From Chrysomallon squamiferum (taxonomy: Eukaryota; Mollusca; Gastropoda; Neomphalida; Peltospiridae): DNA of 16,886 bases. Both the position numbers and the translations under genes were made by a program. Location of the stretch: the NCBI GenBank assembly GCA_012295275.1, contig CM022668.1:5010327-5027212 (forward strand). The letters are read 5' to 3'. Below, in pieces: positions 1-10,158 of this stretch. Each line of letters starts with the position of its first letter. Position 1 is the stretch's first letter. Under the pieces are notes generated by a model, which worked only from the letters and a program-made list of their open reading frames with translations, did not search any database and was not told the origin of the DNA.

Positions 1-294
1 AGAAAAAATGAAATACTATACATCAGAGATAAGTTTTAGGAACGTTTTCCAGTGAATAAAATATGTTTTTTTCGCTTTTGCATTTTATAAACACTATTAT
101 ATAAAATGAAATAAATAAATCAGGTAAAATAATTCTGACGTTGACCTGGTGAAAGAAATCTACAGAGAGAAATGTAAATCAATAGTTTTATAAGTATGTG
201 TATTTTACAGTGTTCGTGTATGTTTGTGTGTGTTTTTACAATGTGTCTATGAGTATGAATACTATAATAATAAGAACATAAATAAAAATCTTAC

Positions 295-306
295 TTTCTG
301 TGGTAG
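295..306 (-). CDS. Gene A candidate micro-exon, 12 nt (CTACCACAGAAA), unit 1; last one in the window
   Basis: The context is TTTCTTTCCTTCACAG|CTACCACAGAAA|GTAAGATTTTT. It ends in phase 1 with its donor intact, so the gene continues past position 1. By the unit pattern the next exon would be a CTCCTTCAA copy just outside the window. Confidence 0.65.
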
Positions 307-371
307 CTGTGAAGGAAAGAAACAAATTATTTTAGTCATTTAACTTTCATAAAATGCATCAGATAAGTAAA

Positions 372-372
372 G

Positions 373-410
<38 letters not shown>

Positions 411-415
411 TAAAG

Positions 416-495
<80 letters not shown>
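372..495. repeat. (GA)n array, unit 1
   Basis: GA run interrupted by ATATAAAGAAAGAAA near 409-422. The matching arrays at 2708-2869 and 4723-4781 differ in length between units. On the gene A transcript strand it is a CU-rich tract between two micro-exons. Confidence 0.97.
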
Positions 496-496
<1 letters not shown>

Positions 497-580
497 AACA
501 ATATAACTAAATATATAGCTAACAAAATGAATAATGAATAAATAAATACATTGTTTTCTAATTAATAAAGTAATTCTTAC

Positions 581-589
581 CAGGAGTAG
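581..589 (-). CDS. Gene A candidate micro-exon, 9 nt (CTACTCCTG), unit 1 first copy
   Basis: The context is TTTCTTTCGCTTGAAG|CTACTCCTG|GTAAGAATTAC. In phase 1 it codes x-Thr-Pro. Its acceptor matches the two copies in unit 3. Confidence 0.62.
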
Positions 590-616
590 CTTCAAGCGAA
601 AGAAAAAAGACAAACA

Positions 617-659
617 TTTATTATTATTATTTGTATTATTATTATTATTATTATTATTA

Positions 660-727
<68 letters not shown>

Positions 728-728
728 T
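617..728. repeat. (TTA)n array, unit 1
   Basis: Follows the 9-nt micro-exon in the block. Equivalents are at 995-1046, 2995-3046, 4902-4999, 5225-5279 and 7607-7664. Poly-Asn or poly-Ile ORFs here are repeat translations. Confidence 0.95.
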
Positions 729-752
729 AGGACTACATCTCTAACATAAAGA

Positions 753-870
<118 letters not shown>

Positions 871-954
871 AACAATATAACTAAATATATAGCTAACAAA
901 ATGAATAATGAATAAATAAATACATTGTTTTCTAATTAATAAAGTAATTCTTAC

Positions 955-963
955 CAGGAGTAG
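955..963 (-). CDS. Gene A candidate micro-exon, 9 nt (CTACTCCTG), unit 1 second copy
   Basis: The context is TCTTTGGCTTGAAG|CTACTCCTG|GTAAGAATTAC, carrying the GGCTTGAAG acceptor variant shared with unit 2 (2955-2963). The other unit 1 copy has CGCTTGAAG, shared with unit 3. Confidence 0.62.
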
Positions 964-992
964 CTTCAAGCCAAAGACAAAAGACAAATAGT

Positions 993-1047
<55 letters not shown>

Positions 1048-1095
1048 GTAGTAGTAGTAGTAGTAGTACTAGTACATCTCTAACATGAAGACACG

Positions 1096-1127
<32 letters not shown>

Positions 1128-2315
1128 TGGGTAAAACGCATATCCACGTGTCCATATATATATATATATATATATTGATATATATATATATTGATATATA
1201 TATCAAATAATATATGTATATATACTTAAGTGTGTGTACGTATATCTGTATGGATGTTTAAATTTGTATGTTTCAATCTACTGGAATAAAAACTCAACAA
1301 TGCAAAGGCATCCGAAATAATAATAACTATATTTAATATGGTAGATTTGAAGAACAAATAATTAATGTTTTCTTGATGCTTTCAGACGTGCGCCATTCTG
1401 TTTTATAACTGTTTCGGTATTTATACTATTTTGAAGGCCTAAAATTTACTAGAGTGAAACATTTTAAAACGCCAGAGAATGATTTTGTCAGCTGGTTTAC
1501 TTTAATAGTAGGATGGTCAGTAAGATGTCTTGGGGCACAGGTCTTGGGGCACAGGTCTTGGAGCTGTAACTATTCTTGGAGACGAACTTGGAAAAGATTT
1601 TAAATAAATAATAATAAGAAAACAAGAAAAAAAAAAAGAATACAATATTTACAACAGTAAAGTTTAGTTTTATAATGTCCCCACTTTACGGCAAAGTGTT
1701 TATCGTCGTCAAAATCTGGTGTATTTGTTGAAGGGAAGATATGATTTTTAAATGATATTTTAAGATTTTTTTCCGAGAAGATAATATGAAAATATATACT
1801 GGTTGAAGGCGCTTCAATATTTTAGTTTAAAAACTTAATAACGTTCTCTAATGATATTTTAAGTAATAAAATCTGTGTTTAATAATTAGCACATGCTATA
1901 TTATATATTTTTTATTACGTACACATATAATCATATATATGTATGTACGTAGTACGTATATGTATGTGTATCTATGAATGAAGATATATATTAATAACTA
2001 AAACAATTATTTGTTAGGCGTTTTAATGTAAAAAAAGAAAATAGATAAAACAAAATTCTTGCTTTTATTTTTTAAAATAAAACGCTTTTCGACGATATTT
2101 CTAATGAAATAAGACTTTTACTATTAACACATATATATATATATGGTTATATTTAGTGAGAAAAATCTAATATATTTATGAGAAATATTCATCTTTCATC
2201 AGTTTTGACATACATATGACTGTATGTATGTATGTATGCACATCTGATATATATCTATGCATGTGTATATAAATATAGGCATTTATTAAGTTTATTATAA
2301 AAAAAAAAATCTTAC

Positions 2316-2324
2316 TTGAAGGAG
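2316..2324 (-). CDS. Gene A candidate micro-exon, 9 nt (CTCCTTCAA), at the unit 1/unit 2 junction
   Basis: The context is TTTTTTTTCTCTGAAG|CTCCTTCAA|GTAAGATTTTT. In phase 1 it codes Thr-Pro-Ser. It is identical to the exon at 4332-4340. Confidence 0.62.
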
Positions 2325-2626
2325 CTTCAGAGAAAAAAAATGAAATACTATACATCAGAGATAAGTTTTAGGAACGTTTTCCAGTGAATAAAATATGTTT
2401 TTTTTTGCTTTTGCATTTTATAAACACTATTATATAAAATGAAATAAATAAATCAGGTAAAATAATTCTGACGTTGACCTGGTGAAAGAAATCTACAGAG
2501 AGAAATGTAAATCAATAGTTTTATAAGTATGTGTATTTTACAGTGTTCGTGTATGTTTGTGTGTTTTTTACAATGTGTCTATGAGTATGAATACTATAAT
2601 AATAAGAACATAAATAAAAATCTTAC

Positions 2627-2638
2627 TTTCTGTGGTAG
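2627..2638 (-). CDS. Gene A candidate micro-exon, 12 nt (CTACCACAGAAA), unit 2
   Basis: The acceptor CTTTCCTTCACAG, the 12-nt exon and the GTAAGATTT donor are identical to those of units 1 and 3. In phase 1 it codes Ala-Thr-Thr-Glu. Confidence 0.65.
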
Positions 2639-2704
2639 CTGTGAAGGAAAGAAACAAATTATTTTAGTCATTTAACTTTTATAAAATGCATCAGATAAGT
2701 AAAG

Positions 2705-2707
<3 letters not shown>

Positions 2708-2773
<66 letters not shown>

Positions 2774-2781
2774 AGAAAGAA

Positions 2782-2869
<88 letters not shown>
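2708..2869. repeat. (GA)n array, unit 2
   Basis: Same position and interruption (ATAAAGAAAGAAA) as in unit 1, but longer. Confidence 0.97.
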
Positions 2870-2870
<1 letters not shown>

Positions 2871-2954
2871 AACAATATAACTAAATATATAGCTAACAAA
2901 ATGAATAATGAATAAATAAATACATTGTTTTCTAATTAATAAAGTAATTCTTAC

Positions 2955-2963
2955 CAGGAGTAG
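2955..2963 (-). CDS. Gene A candidate micro-exon, 9 nt (CTACTCCTG), unit 2
   Basis: The context is TCTTTGGCTTGAAG|CTACTCCTG|GTAAGAATTAC. It is the only copy in unit 2, whereas units 1 and 3 each carry two. Confidence 0.62.
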
Positions 2964-2991
2964 CTTCAAGCCAAAGACAAAAGACAAATAG

Positions 2992-3047
<56 letters not shown>

Positions 3048-3094
3048 GTAGTAGTAGTAGTAGTAGTAGTAGTAGTACATCTCTAACATGAAGA

Positions 3095-3131
<37 letters not shown>

Positions 3132-4331
3132 GTAAAACGCATATCCACGTGTCCATATATATATATATATATATATTGATATATATATATATTGATATAT
3201 ATATCAAATAATATATGTATATATACTTAAGTGTGTGTACGTATATCTGTATGGATGTTTAAATTTGTATGTTTCAATCTACTGGAATAAAAACTCAACA
3301 ATGCAAAGGCATCCGAAATAATAATAACTATATTTAATATGGTAGATTTGAAGAACAAATAATTAATGTTTTTCTTGATGCTTTCAGACGTGCGCCATTC
3401 TGTTTTATAACTGTTTCGGTATTTATACTATTTTGAAGGCCTAAAATTTACTAGAGTGAAACATTTTAAAACGCCAGAGAATGATTTTGTCAGCTGGTTT
3501 ACTTTAATAGTAGGATGGTCAGTAAGATGTCTTGGGGTACAAGTCTTGGGGCACAGGTCTTGTGGCACAGGTCTTGGAGCTGTAACTATTCTTGGAGACG
3601 AACTTGGAAAAAGATTTTAAATAAATAATAATAAGAAAACAAGAAAAGAAAAAAAGAATACAATATTTACAACAGTAAAGTTTAGTTTTATAATGTCCCC
3701 ACTTTACGGCAAAGTGTTTATCGTCGTCAAAATCTGGTGTATTTGTTGAAGGGAAGATATGATTTTTTAAATGATATTTTAAGATTTTTTCCGAGAAGAT
3801 AATATGAAAATATATACTGGTTGAAGGCGCTTCAATATTTTAGTTTAAAAACTTAATAACGTTCTCTAATGATATTTTAAGTAATAAAATCTGTGTTTAA
3901 TAATTAGCACATGCTATATTATATATTTTTATTACGTACACATATAATCATATATATGTATGTACGTAGTACATATATGTATGTGTATCTATGAATGAAG
4001 ATATATATTAATAACTAAAACAATTATTTGTTAGGCGTTTTAATGTAAAAAGAAAATAGATAAAACAAAATTCTTGCTTTTATTTTTAAAATAAAACGCT
4101 TTTCGACGATATTTCTAATGAAATAAGACTTTTACTATTAACACATCATATATATATATGGTTATATTTAGTGAGAAAAATCTAATATATTTATGAGAAA
4201 TATTCATCTTTCATCAGTTTTGACATACATATGACTGTATGTATGTATGTATGCACATCTGATATATATCTATGCATGTGTATATAAATATAGGCATTTA
4301 TTAAGTTTATTATAAAAAAAAGAAATCTTAC

Positions 4332-4340
4332 TTGAAGGAG
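4332..4340 (-). CDS. Gene A candidate micro-exon, 9 nt (CTCCTTCAA), at the unit 2/unit 3 junction
   Basis: The context is TTTTTTCTCTGAAG|CTCCTTCAA|GTAAGATTTC. In phase 1 it reads Thr-Pro-Ser after the 12-nt exon. An identical exon lies one unit away at 2316-2324. Confidence 0.62.
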
Positions 4341-4640
4341 CTTCAGAGAAAAAATGAAATACTATACATCAGAGATAAGTTTTAGGAACGTTTTCCAGTG
4401 AATAAAATATGTTTTTTTCGCTTTTGCATTTTATAAACACTATTATATAAAATGAAATAAATAAATCAGGTAAAATAATTCTGACGTTGACCTGGTGAAA
4501 GAAATCTACAGAGAGAAATGTAAATCAATAGTTTTATAAGTATGTGTATTTTACAGTGTTCGTGTATGTTTGTGTGTGTTTTTACAATGTGTCTATGAGT
4601 ATGAATACTATAATAATAAGAACATAAATAAAAATCTTAC

Positions 4641-4652
4641 TTTCTGTGGTAG
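4641..4652 (-). CDS. Gene A candidate micro-exon, 12 nt (CTACCACAGAAA), unit 3
   Basis: The context is TTTCTTTCCTTCACAG|CTACCACAGAAA|GTAAGATTT, the strongest pair of splice sites in the unit. In phase 1 it reads Ala-Thr-Thr-Glu after an exon ending in G, and it ends with the first base of the next codon. Confidence 0.65.
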
Positions 4653-4718
4653 CTGTGAAGGAAAGAAACAAATTATTTTAGTCATTTAACTTTTATAAAA
4701 TGCATCAGATAAGTAAAG

Positions 4719-4722
<4 letters not shown>

Positions 4723-4781
<59 letters not shown>
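4723..4781. repeat. (GA)n array, unit 3
   Basis: Equivalent of 372-495 without the AAAGAAAG interruption. Further GA arrays of this unit are at 5027-5101 and 5313-5393. Confidence 0.97.
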
Positions 4782-4782
<1 letters not shown>

Positions 4783-4866
4783 AACAATATAACTAAATAT
4801 ATAGCTAACAAAATGAATAATGAATAAATAAATACATTGTTTTCTAATTAATAAAGTAATTCTTAC

Positions 4867-4875
4867 CAGGAGTAG
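4867..4875 (-). CDS. Gene A candidate micro-exon, 9 nt (CTACTCCTG), unit 3 first copy
   Basis: Exon, acceptor (CGCTTGAAG) and donor (GTAAGAA) are identical to the copy at 5188-5196. Its length keeps the frame, so gain or loss of this exon adds or removes three residues. Confidence 0.62.
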
Positions 4876-4955
4876 CTTCAAGCGAAAGAAAAAAGACAAA
4901 CATTTATTATTATTATTTGTATTATTATTATTATTATTATTATTGTTATTATTAC

Positions 4956-4998
<43 letters not shown>

Positions 4999-5023
4999 TA
5001 GGACTACATCTCTAACATAAAGA

Positions 5024-5103
<80 letters not shown>

Positions 5104-5187
5104 AACAATATAACTAAATATATAGCTAACAAAATGAATAATTAATAAATAAATACATTGTTTTCTAATTAATAAAGTAATTCTTAC

Positions 5188-5196
5188 CAGGAGTAG
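5188..5196 (-). CDS. Gene A candidate micro-exon, 9 nt (CTACTCCTG), unit 3 second copy
   Basis: The context is TTTTTTCTTTCGCTTGAAG|CTACTCCTG|GTAAGAATTAC. In phase 1 it codes x-Thr-Pro and starts a Gly/Ala codon. Unit 3 carries this exon twice through an internal duplication of the GA/exon/TTA block. Confidence 0.62.
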
Positions 5197-5222
5197 CTTC
5201 AAGCGAAAGAAAAAAGACAAAC

Positions 5223-5272
<50 letters not shown>

Positions 5273-5308
5273 TTATTATGCAGTAGGACTACATCTCTAA
5301 CATAAAGA

Positions 5309-5397
<89 letters not shown>

Positions 5398-6378
5398 GTA
5401 AAACGCATATCCACGTGTCCATATATATATATATTTTGATATATATATCAAATAATATATGTATATATACTTAAGTGTGTGTACGTATATCTGTATGGAT
5501 GTTTAAATTTGTATGTTTCAATCTACTGGAATAAAAACTCAACAATGCAAAGGCATCCGAAATAATAATAACTATATTTAATATGGTAGATTTGAAGAAC
5601 AAATAATTAATGTTTTCTTGATGCTTTCAGACGTGCGCCATTCTGTTTTATAACTGTTTCGGTATTTATACTATTTTGAAGGCCTAAAATTTACTAGAGT
5701 GAAACATTTTAAAACGCCAGAGAATGATTTTGTCAGCTGGTTTACTTTAATAGTAGGATGGTCAGTAAGATGTCTTGGGGCACAGGTCTTGGGGCACAGG
5801 TCTTGGGGCTGTAACTATTCTTGGAGACGAACTTGGAAAAAGATTTTAAATAAATAATAATAAGAAAACAAGAAAAGAAAAAAAGAATACAATATTTACA
5901 ACAGTAAAGTTTAGTTTTATAATGTCCCCACTTTACGGCAAAGTGTTTATCGTCGTCAAAATCTGGTGTATTTGTTGAAGGGAAGATATGATTTTTTAAA
6001 TGATATTTTAAGATTTTTTCCGAGAAGATAATATGAAAATATATACTGGTTGAAGGCGCTTCAATATTTTAGTTTAAAAACTTAATAACGTTCTCTAATG
6101 ATATTTCAAGTAATAAAATCTGTGTTTAATAATTAGCACATGCTATATTATATATTTTTATTACGTACACATATAATCATATATATGTATGTACGTAGTA
6201 CATATATGTATGTGTATCTATGAATGAAGACGATATATTAATAACTAAAACAGTTATTTGTTAGGCGTTTTAATGTGTATTTTACAGTGTTCCTCTCCGT
6301 GTATGTTTGTGTGTGTTTTTACAATGTGTCTATGAGTATGAATACTATAATAATAATAACATAAATAAAAATTCTTAC

Positions 6379-6390
6379 TTGATGTGGTAG
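6379..6390 (-). CDS. Gene A candidate micro-exon, 12 nt (CTACCACATCAA)
   Basis: The context is TTTCTTTCTTTCACAG|CTACCACATCAA|GTAAGAATTT. It differs from the unit exon CTACCACAGAAA at two bases. In phase 1 it codes Thr-Thr-Thr-Ser after an exon ending in A. It sits just right of the recombination junction near 6276. Confidence 0.65.
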
Positions 6391-6458
6391 CTGTGAAAGA
6401 AAGAAACAAATTATTTTAGTCATTTAACTTTTATAAAATGCATCAAATAAATAAAAGG

Positions 6459-6543
<85 letters not shown>

Positions 6544-6678
6544 CTTTTTCATTTTGTTGTTGCTGCTGTTCTTTTAAATTTGAATGAAATCAATTGTAAT
6601 TGAATAGTACATATATCAGATGTAAAGGAAAATAAAACAGAAATTTATGTAATACTAATATCTTTATTTATATCTTAC

Positions 6679-6686
6679 TTTGCGAT
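6679..6686 (-). pseudogene. 3' end of a duplicated gene A exon 3, cut by the assembly gap
   Basis: The minus strand shows ATCGCAAA|GTAAGATATAAA directly beside the N run. This is identical to the last eight bases and donor of exon 3 at 10159-10166, and the flank matches 10100-10166 closely. The rest of the exon, including the place of the stop codon, lies in the gap, so it cannot be said whether this copy is open. Confidence 0.6.
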
Positions 6687-6886
6687 NNNNNNNNNNNNNN
6701 NNNNNNNNNNNNNNNNNNNNNNNNNNNNNNNNNNNNNNNNNNNNNNNNNNNNNNNNNNNNNNNNNNNNNNNNNNNNNNNNNNNNNNNNNNNNNNNNNNNN
6801 NNNNNNNNNNNNNNNNNNNNNNNNNNNNNNNNNNNNNNNNNNNNNNNNNNNNNNNNNNNNNNNNNNNNNNNNNNNNNNNNNNNNNN
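6687..6886. other. Assembly gap of 200 N
   Basis: Exactly 200 undetermined bases, which suggests a placeholder length. It removes most of the duplicated exon 3, so the structure of gene A here is uncertain. Confidence 0.99.
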
Positions 6887-6985
6887 AATTTTCATTAATC
6901 GACATAAGCTTAAAATTAAATAATGTTTTCGACATAGTTAAAATAATAAGCACTCACAGCATATATTGGATCAAAACAGAGTAAT

Positions 6986-7112
<127 letters not shown>

Positions 7113-7235
7113 GAAGCATAGATATAATTTTTATTCATAAAGAATCATTTAGTGTGTGTATGCTTTCTTAGGTACATGTGCACGTATTGTTATAAAACTA
7201 ATTTCTAAATCAGTAACTGATAAAGGTGAACTTAC

Positions 7236-7244
7236 TTTTTGGAC
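7236..7244 (-). CDS. Gene A candidate micro-exon, 9 nt (GTCCAAAAA)
   Basis: The context is CTTTCTTCTTTTAAAG|GTCCAAAAA|GTAAGTTC, with a pyrimidine-rich acceptor and a full-consensus donor. In phase 1, after an exon ending in G, it reads Gly-Pro-Lys. No second copy with this exact sequence exists in the window. Confidence 0.5.
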
Positions 7245-7346
7245 CTTTAAAAGAAGAAAGAAATGAAGTTAGATATTGTTTCATATTAAATACTACATAT
7301 ACACATTTTTCAACAGAAAGAAAGGTAGAAAGTGTTTTTACAATAG

Positions 7347-7349
<3 letters not shown>

Positions 7350-7408
<59 letters not shown>
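7350..7408. repeat. (GA)n array in the diverged unit copy
   Basis: Positional equivalent of 372-495. It lies about 280 bp right of the opposite-sense CT array at 6990-7067. Confidence 0.95.
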
Positions 7409-7411
<3 letters not shown>

Positions 7412-7565
7412 ACAGTCATAGAAGGAAAAGAGAATTACTACAGCTAAATTTATAGCTAAGAAAAGGAATGATAATAACTATAACAATAATAAATAAATAA
7501 ATAGATAGATAAATATATAAATAAATAGTAAATAAATGCTTTTTAATTAATAAAATAATTCTTAC

Positions 7566-7574
7566 CAGAAGCAG
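7566..7574 (-). CDS. Gene A candidate micro-exon, 9 nt (CTGCTTCTG)
   Basis: The context is CTTTCGTTTCAAG|CTGCTTCTG|GTAAGAATTAT. It is the diverged counterpart of the CTACTCCTG exons in the tandem units, with two substitutions. Length, acceptor and donor are all kept while the surrounding introns differ by many changes. In phase 1 it codes x-Ala-Ser. Confidence 0.62.
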
Positions 7575-7602
7575 CTTGAAACGAAAGATAAAAGAAAAAT
7601 TG

Positions 7603-7665
<63 letters not shown>

Positions 7666-8221
7666 TAGTAATATGTCTCTAACATCAAGTCAAAGAGAAA
7701 GAGAGAGAAATAGATTGTTGGTGGAAACGCCCAAATCTATATAGGAATGAATGCAAGTGTCTCTATATGTGTGTGTATGTATGTATGTATGTATGTATGT
7801 ATGAAATTAGACATGTTTATATGTATTCGTATATATGTATATGTGTGTATGTAGGTATGGATTTTCACATTGTAACGTTTCGATGAAAAATTGAACTTTA
7901 AGTCACAAGGCATCGGCATTTCAGATAATGAGAATCATGTTTAATGTCACAGAGTGAACCAAGAGTTAAAGTTTTGTTGATGGTTTCAGACATACGCTGT
8001 TGTGCTATTAACCTCTGTCGGTATTTAGAAAAGTTTCAAGCCGTAAAATTTCGTACAGTGGGATATTTTAAAACGCCGGCGAATCATTTTGGTGTCTAGT
8101 TTACTTTAATAGTAGGATGGTGCGTTTTGGTCAGTGTGTCCTGGGTACCAATACTGAGACTGTAATTATTCTTGGTGATGAAACGAGAATTTTTTTTTCA
8201 AAAGTATATATATATACATAT

Positions 8222-8242
8222 ATAATAATAATAATAATAATA

Positions 8243-8295
<53 letters not shown>
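8222..8295. repeat. (AAT)n/(ATT)n inverted pair
   Basis: A run of AAT units meets a longer run of ATT units, so the strand is self-complementary and could fold into an A-T hairpin. It lies in an intron of gene A. Confidence 0.85.
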
Positions 8296-8296
<1 letters not shown>

Positions 8297-8503
8297 GTAA
8301 ACAATAATAATAAATAAATAAATAAATAAATAAATGCTATAGTATGTTCGGAAATTAAGCTGTATTCGCCCCCCCCACTTTCCACAATTAATAATATTTC
8401 CCAATGATATTCTAAAATCTGTGTTTAATGTTTAGCTTATCCTATGTTATATATGTACGTGTGATCGAATGTAACACAATAAATAAATAACTAAAACACT
8501 TAC

Positions 8504-8515
8504 TTGTTGTAGGAG
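8504..8515 (-). CDS. Gene A candidate micro-exon, 12 nt (CTCCTACAACAA)
   Basis: The context is TTTTTATATTTAAG|CTCCTACAACAA|GTAAGTG. In phase 1 it codes Thr-Pro-Thr-Thr when preceded by an exon ending in A. The matching place in the three tandem units (for example 2000-2025) has lost both the AG and the GTAAG, so this copy appears to be the live one. Confidence 0.6.
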
Positions 8516-8720
8516 CTTAAATATAAAAAGAAAAAGAAAATACATAAACGTTTTTCAACGGCATTTTTAACAAATTAAAATTTCTTTTACAATTAACACA
8601 TTATATATATATATACGCTTATATTTTATACAGCGATCAAATACAGACATGAGAATTGTAAATCTTTATTCAGTTTTTTTTATAGGTTTGATTGTATGTT
8701 TATCCATATGCATATCTATT

Positions 8721-9020
8721 CGCATGTATAGACAATTTCACATCGTGTACATCTACAATATATATAAGTTCGCATGTATAGACAATTTCACATCGTGTAC
8801 ATCTACAATATATATAAGTTCGCATGTATAGACAATTTCACATCGTGTACATCTACAATATATATATGTTCGCATGTATAGACAATTTCACATCGTGTAC
8901 ATCTACAATATATATAAGTTCGCATGTATAGACAATTTCACATCGTGTACATCTACAATATATATATGTTCGCATGTATAGACAATTTCACATCGTGTAC
9001 ATCTACAATATATATATGTT
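8721..9020. repeat. 50-bp minisatellite, six copies
   Basis: CGCATGTATAGACAATTTCA starts six consecutive 50-bp copies at 8721, 8771, 8821, 8871, 8921 and 8971, with a degenerate start of a seventh at 9021. Copies differ mainly by TATATAAGTT against TATATATGTT. The same place in units 1 to 3 is single-copy. The ORF across it is a repeat translation. Confidence 0.95.
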
Positions 9021-9049
9021 CGCAGGTATATATGACTATAGGCATGCGT

Positions 9050-9480
9050 TTCCAAGGATGTATACTAAAATATTTTTGGAAATTATAAATGAAATGATTA
9101 AAAATCCTGATAAATGAATGAGTGGATGAATGTATGGACGAACGAATGAAAAACAAAGAAACACAATTTTAAAGTAGATAAATAAAATATAAAATGGAAT
9201 TGAATAAAATTTATGAATGAATAACCAAAAATATTGATGAACAGAAAAGTAATTGAATAAATAAATAAATAAATAAACAAACAAATAAATCAGTAAATAC
9301 TTAAATAAAGAAACAAATAAATAATTAAATAATTTTAAAATAATATAAAATATATAAATAAATAATTAACTTACTAAGTAAAATATATTTAATAATATTT
9401 AAATAAAATAAATAAAAGTGAAAAAAGAAAACTTACCACAAAAAAAACTGAAATTAAATAAAATTAAGAAACTAAAACAG
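9050..9480. other. AT-rich intron sequence, no recognised gene
   Basis: A-rich DNA with degenerate AATG and AAAT repeats, for example around 9100-9150 and 9255-9360. The short minus-strand ORFs here translate these repeats and have no splice or domain support. It holds only the doubtful 11-nt exon candidate at 9437. Confidence 0.7.
9437..9447 (-). pseudogene. Doubtful 11-nt micro-exon candidate
   Basis: The minus strand reads TTTAATTTCAG|TTTTTTTTGTG|GTAAGTTTTC, with good acceptor and donor motifs. At 11 nt, however, it would break the frame shared by the other micro-exons, and a run of T is unlike them. It may be a decayed micro-exon or chance in AT-rich DNA. Confidence 0.2.
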
Positions 9481-9671
9481 CTGAAATATTTGTCTGATAT
9501 TCACCTGAAGAAACAAATCTATAGACAGAAATGTAAATGAACAATTTAATAAGTGTCTGTATTTTACTGTTTCTGTTTGTGTGTGTGTGTGTGTGTGTCT
9601 GTGTGTGTCATTACAATGCGTCTGTGAGTACGAGTGTCTGTTTATGTAATAACAAAAACATGAAAACTCAC

Positions 9672-9683
9672 TTGTTGTTGTAC
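9672..9683 (-). CDS. Gene A candidate micro-exon, 12 nt (GTACAACAACAA)
   Basis: The context is TTTCCTTCACAG|GTACAACAACAA|GTGAGTTT, a good acceptor with a GTGAG donor. In phase 1 it codes x-Thr-Thr-Thr. It is the diverged counterpart of the 12-nt exon at 6379-6390 and of those in the tandem units. The pyrimidine tract (CTTTCCTTCACAG) and the length are kept although the flanking sequence differs, which supports function. Confidence 0.6.
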
Positions 9684-9737
9684 CTGTGAAGGAAAGAAAC
9701 AAAATCATTGAGACATTTAACTTTTTAGAAAATGCAT

Positions 9738-9929
<192 letters not shown>

Positions 9930-10158
9930 CGTATCAGGTAAAGAGTTACAGACAGATACTTGGCAATGTCAGATTTGTTTGTGTAAACTGACTGAACCGT
10001 TGCTCAAATGTTCATCTTTTTTCTTTTTCATTTCATTGTTGTTGCTGTTGTTTTAAATTTGACTGAACTCAATTATAATTTAATACTACGTACATCAGTT
10101 GTAAAGTGAATAAAACAGACGTAATATTAACATAATAATATCTATACTTATATCTTAC

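Larger units (their letters stand above)
2331..4346. repeat. Tandem unit 2 (2016 bp)
   Basis: The unit aligns end to end with unit 1, differing mainly in microsatellite length, single-base runs and the missing internal duplication. It holds micro-exons at 2627, 2955 and 4332. The CTTGGGGCACAGGT-type repeat has one extra copy here (about 3528-3577). The near identity of introns indicates recent duplication or gene conversion. Confidence 0.9.
4347..6275. repeat. Tandem unit 3 (about 1.93 kb, truncated at its right end)
   Basis: The unit matches units 1 and 2 up to TTAGGCGTTTTAATGT, then jumps near 6276 to sequence that in the full unit lies about 200 bp from the left end. Its last part, including the CTCCTTCAA exon, is therefore missing. 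It has the internal duplication carrying two CTACTCCTG exons (4867 and 5188). Confidence 0.9.
6276..6686. repeat. Partial duplicated block, paralogue of about 9548-10166
   Basis: From the junction the sequence first matches 199-372 of unit 1 (GTATTTTACAGTGTTC, with a small CTCTCC insertion). It then passes through a (GA)n array at 6461-6539 and follows 10020-10166 through a TTTTCTTTTTCAT start, a TTGTTGTTGCTG region and the exon 3 donor. It links the tandem units to the older block on the right. It stops at the N gap. Confidence 0.8.
7226..8640. repeat. Older, diverged copy of the tandem unit
   Basis: The order of landmarks matches units 1 to 3: a (GA)n array (7350-7408), AACTAAATTTATAGCTAA-like sequence, a 9-nt micro-exon (7566-7574) and (TTA)n (7607-7664). 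Then come TCTCTAACAT, the GAAACGC stretch, TTTAAAACGCCGGCGAAT and TTTACTTTAATAGTAGGATGG. It differs by many substitutions and indels, so it predates the recent unit amplification. It carries live-looking micro-exons at 7236, 7566 and 8504. Confidence 0.8.

Noticed and set aside
4705-5451. 248-codon minus-strand ORF and other Ser-Leu, Arg-Glu, Asn or Ile repeat ORFs
   Set aside because: They are translations of (GA)n, (TTA)n and (TA)n arrays with repeated intron sequence between, and have no coding features.
8649-9284. ORFs around the minisatellite and the AATG-rich tract
   Set aside because: Repeat translations without splice or start support.
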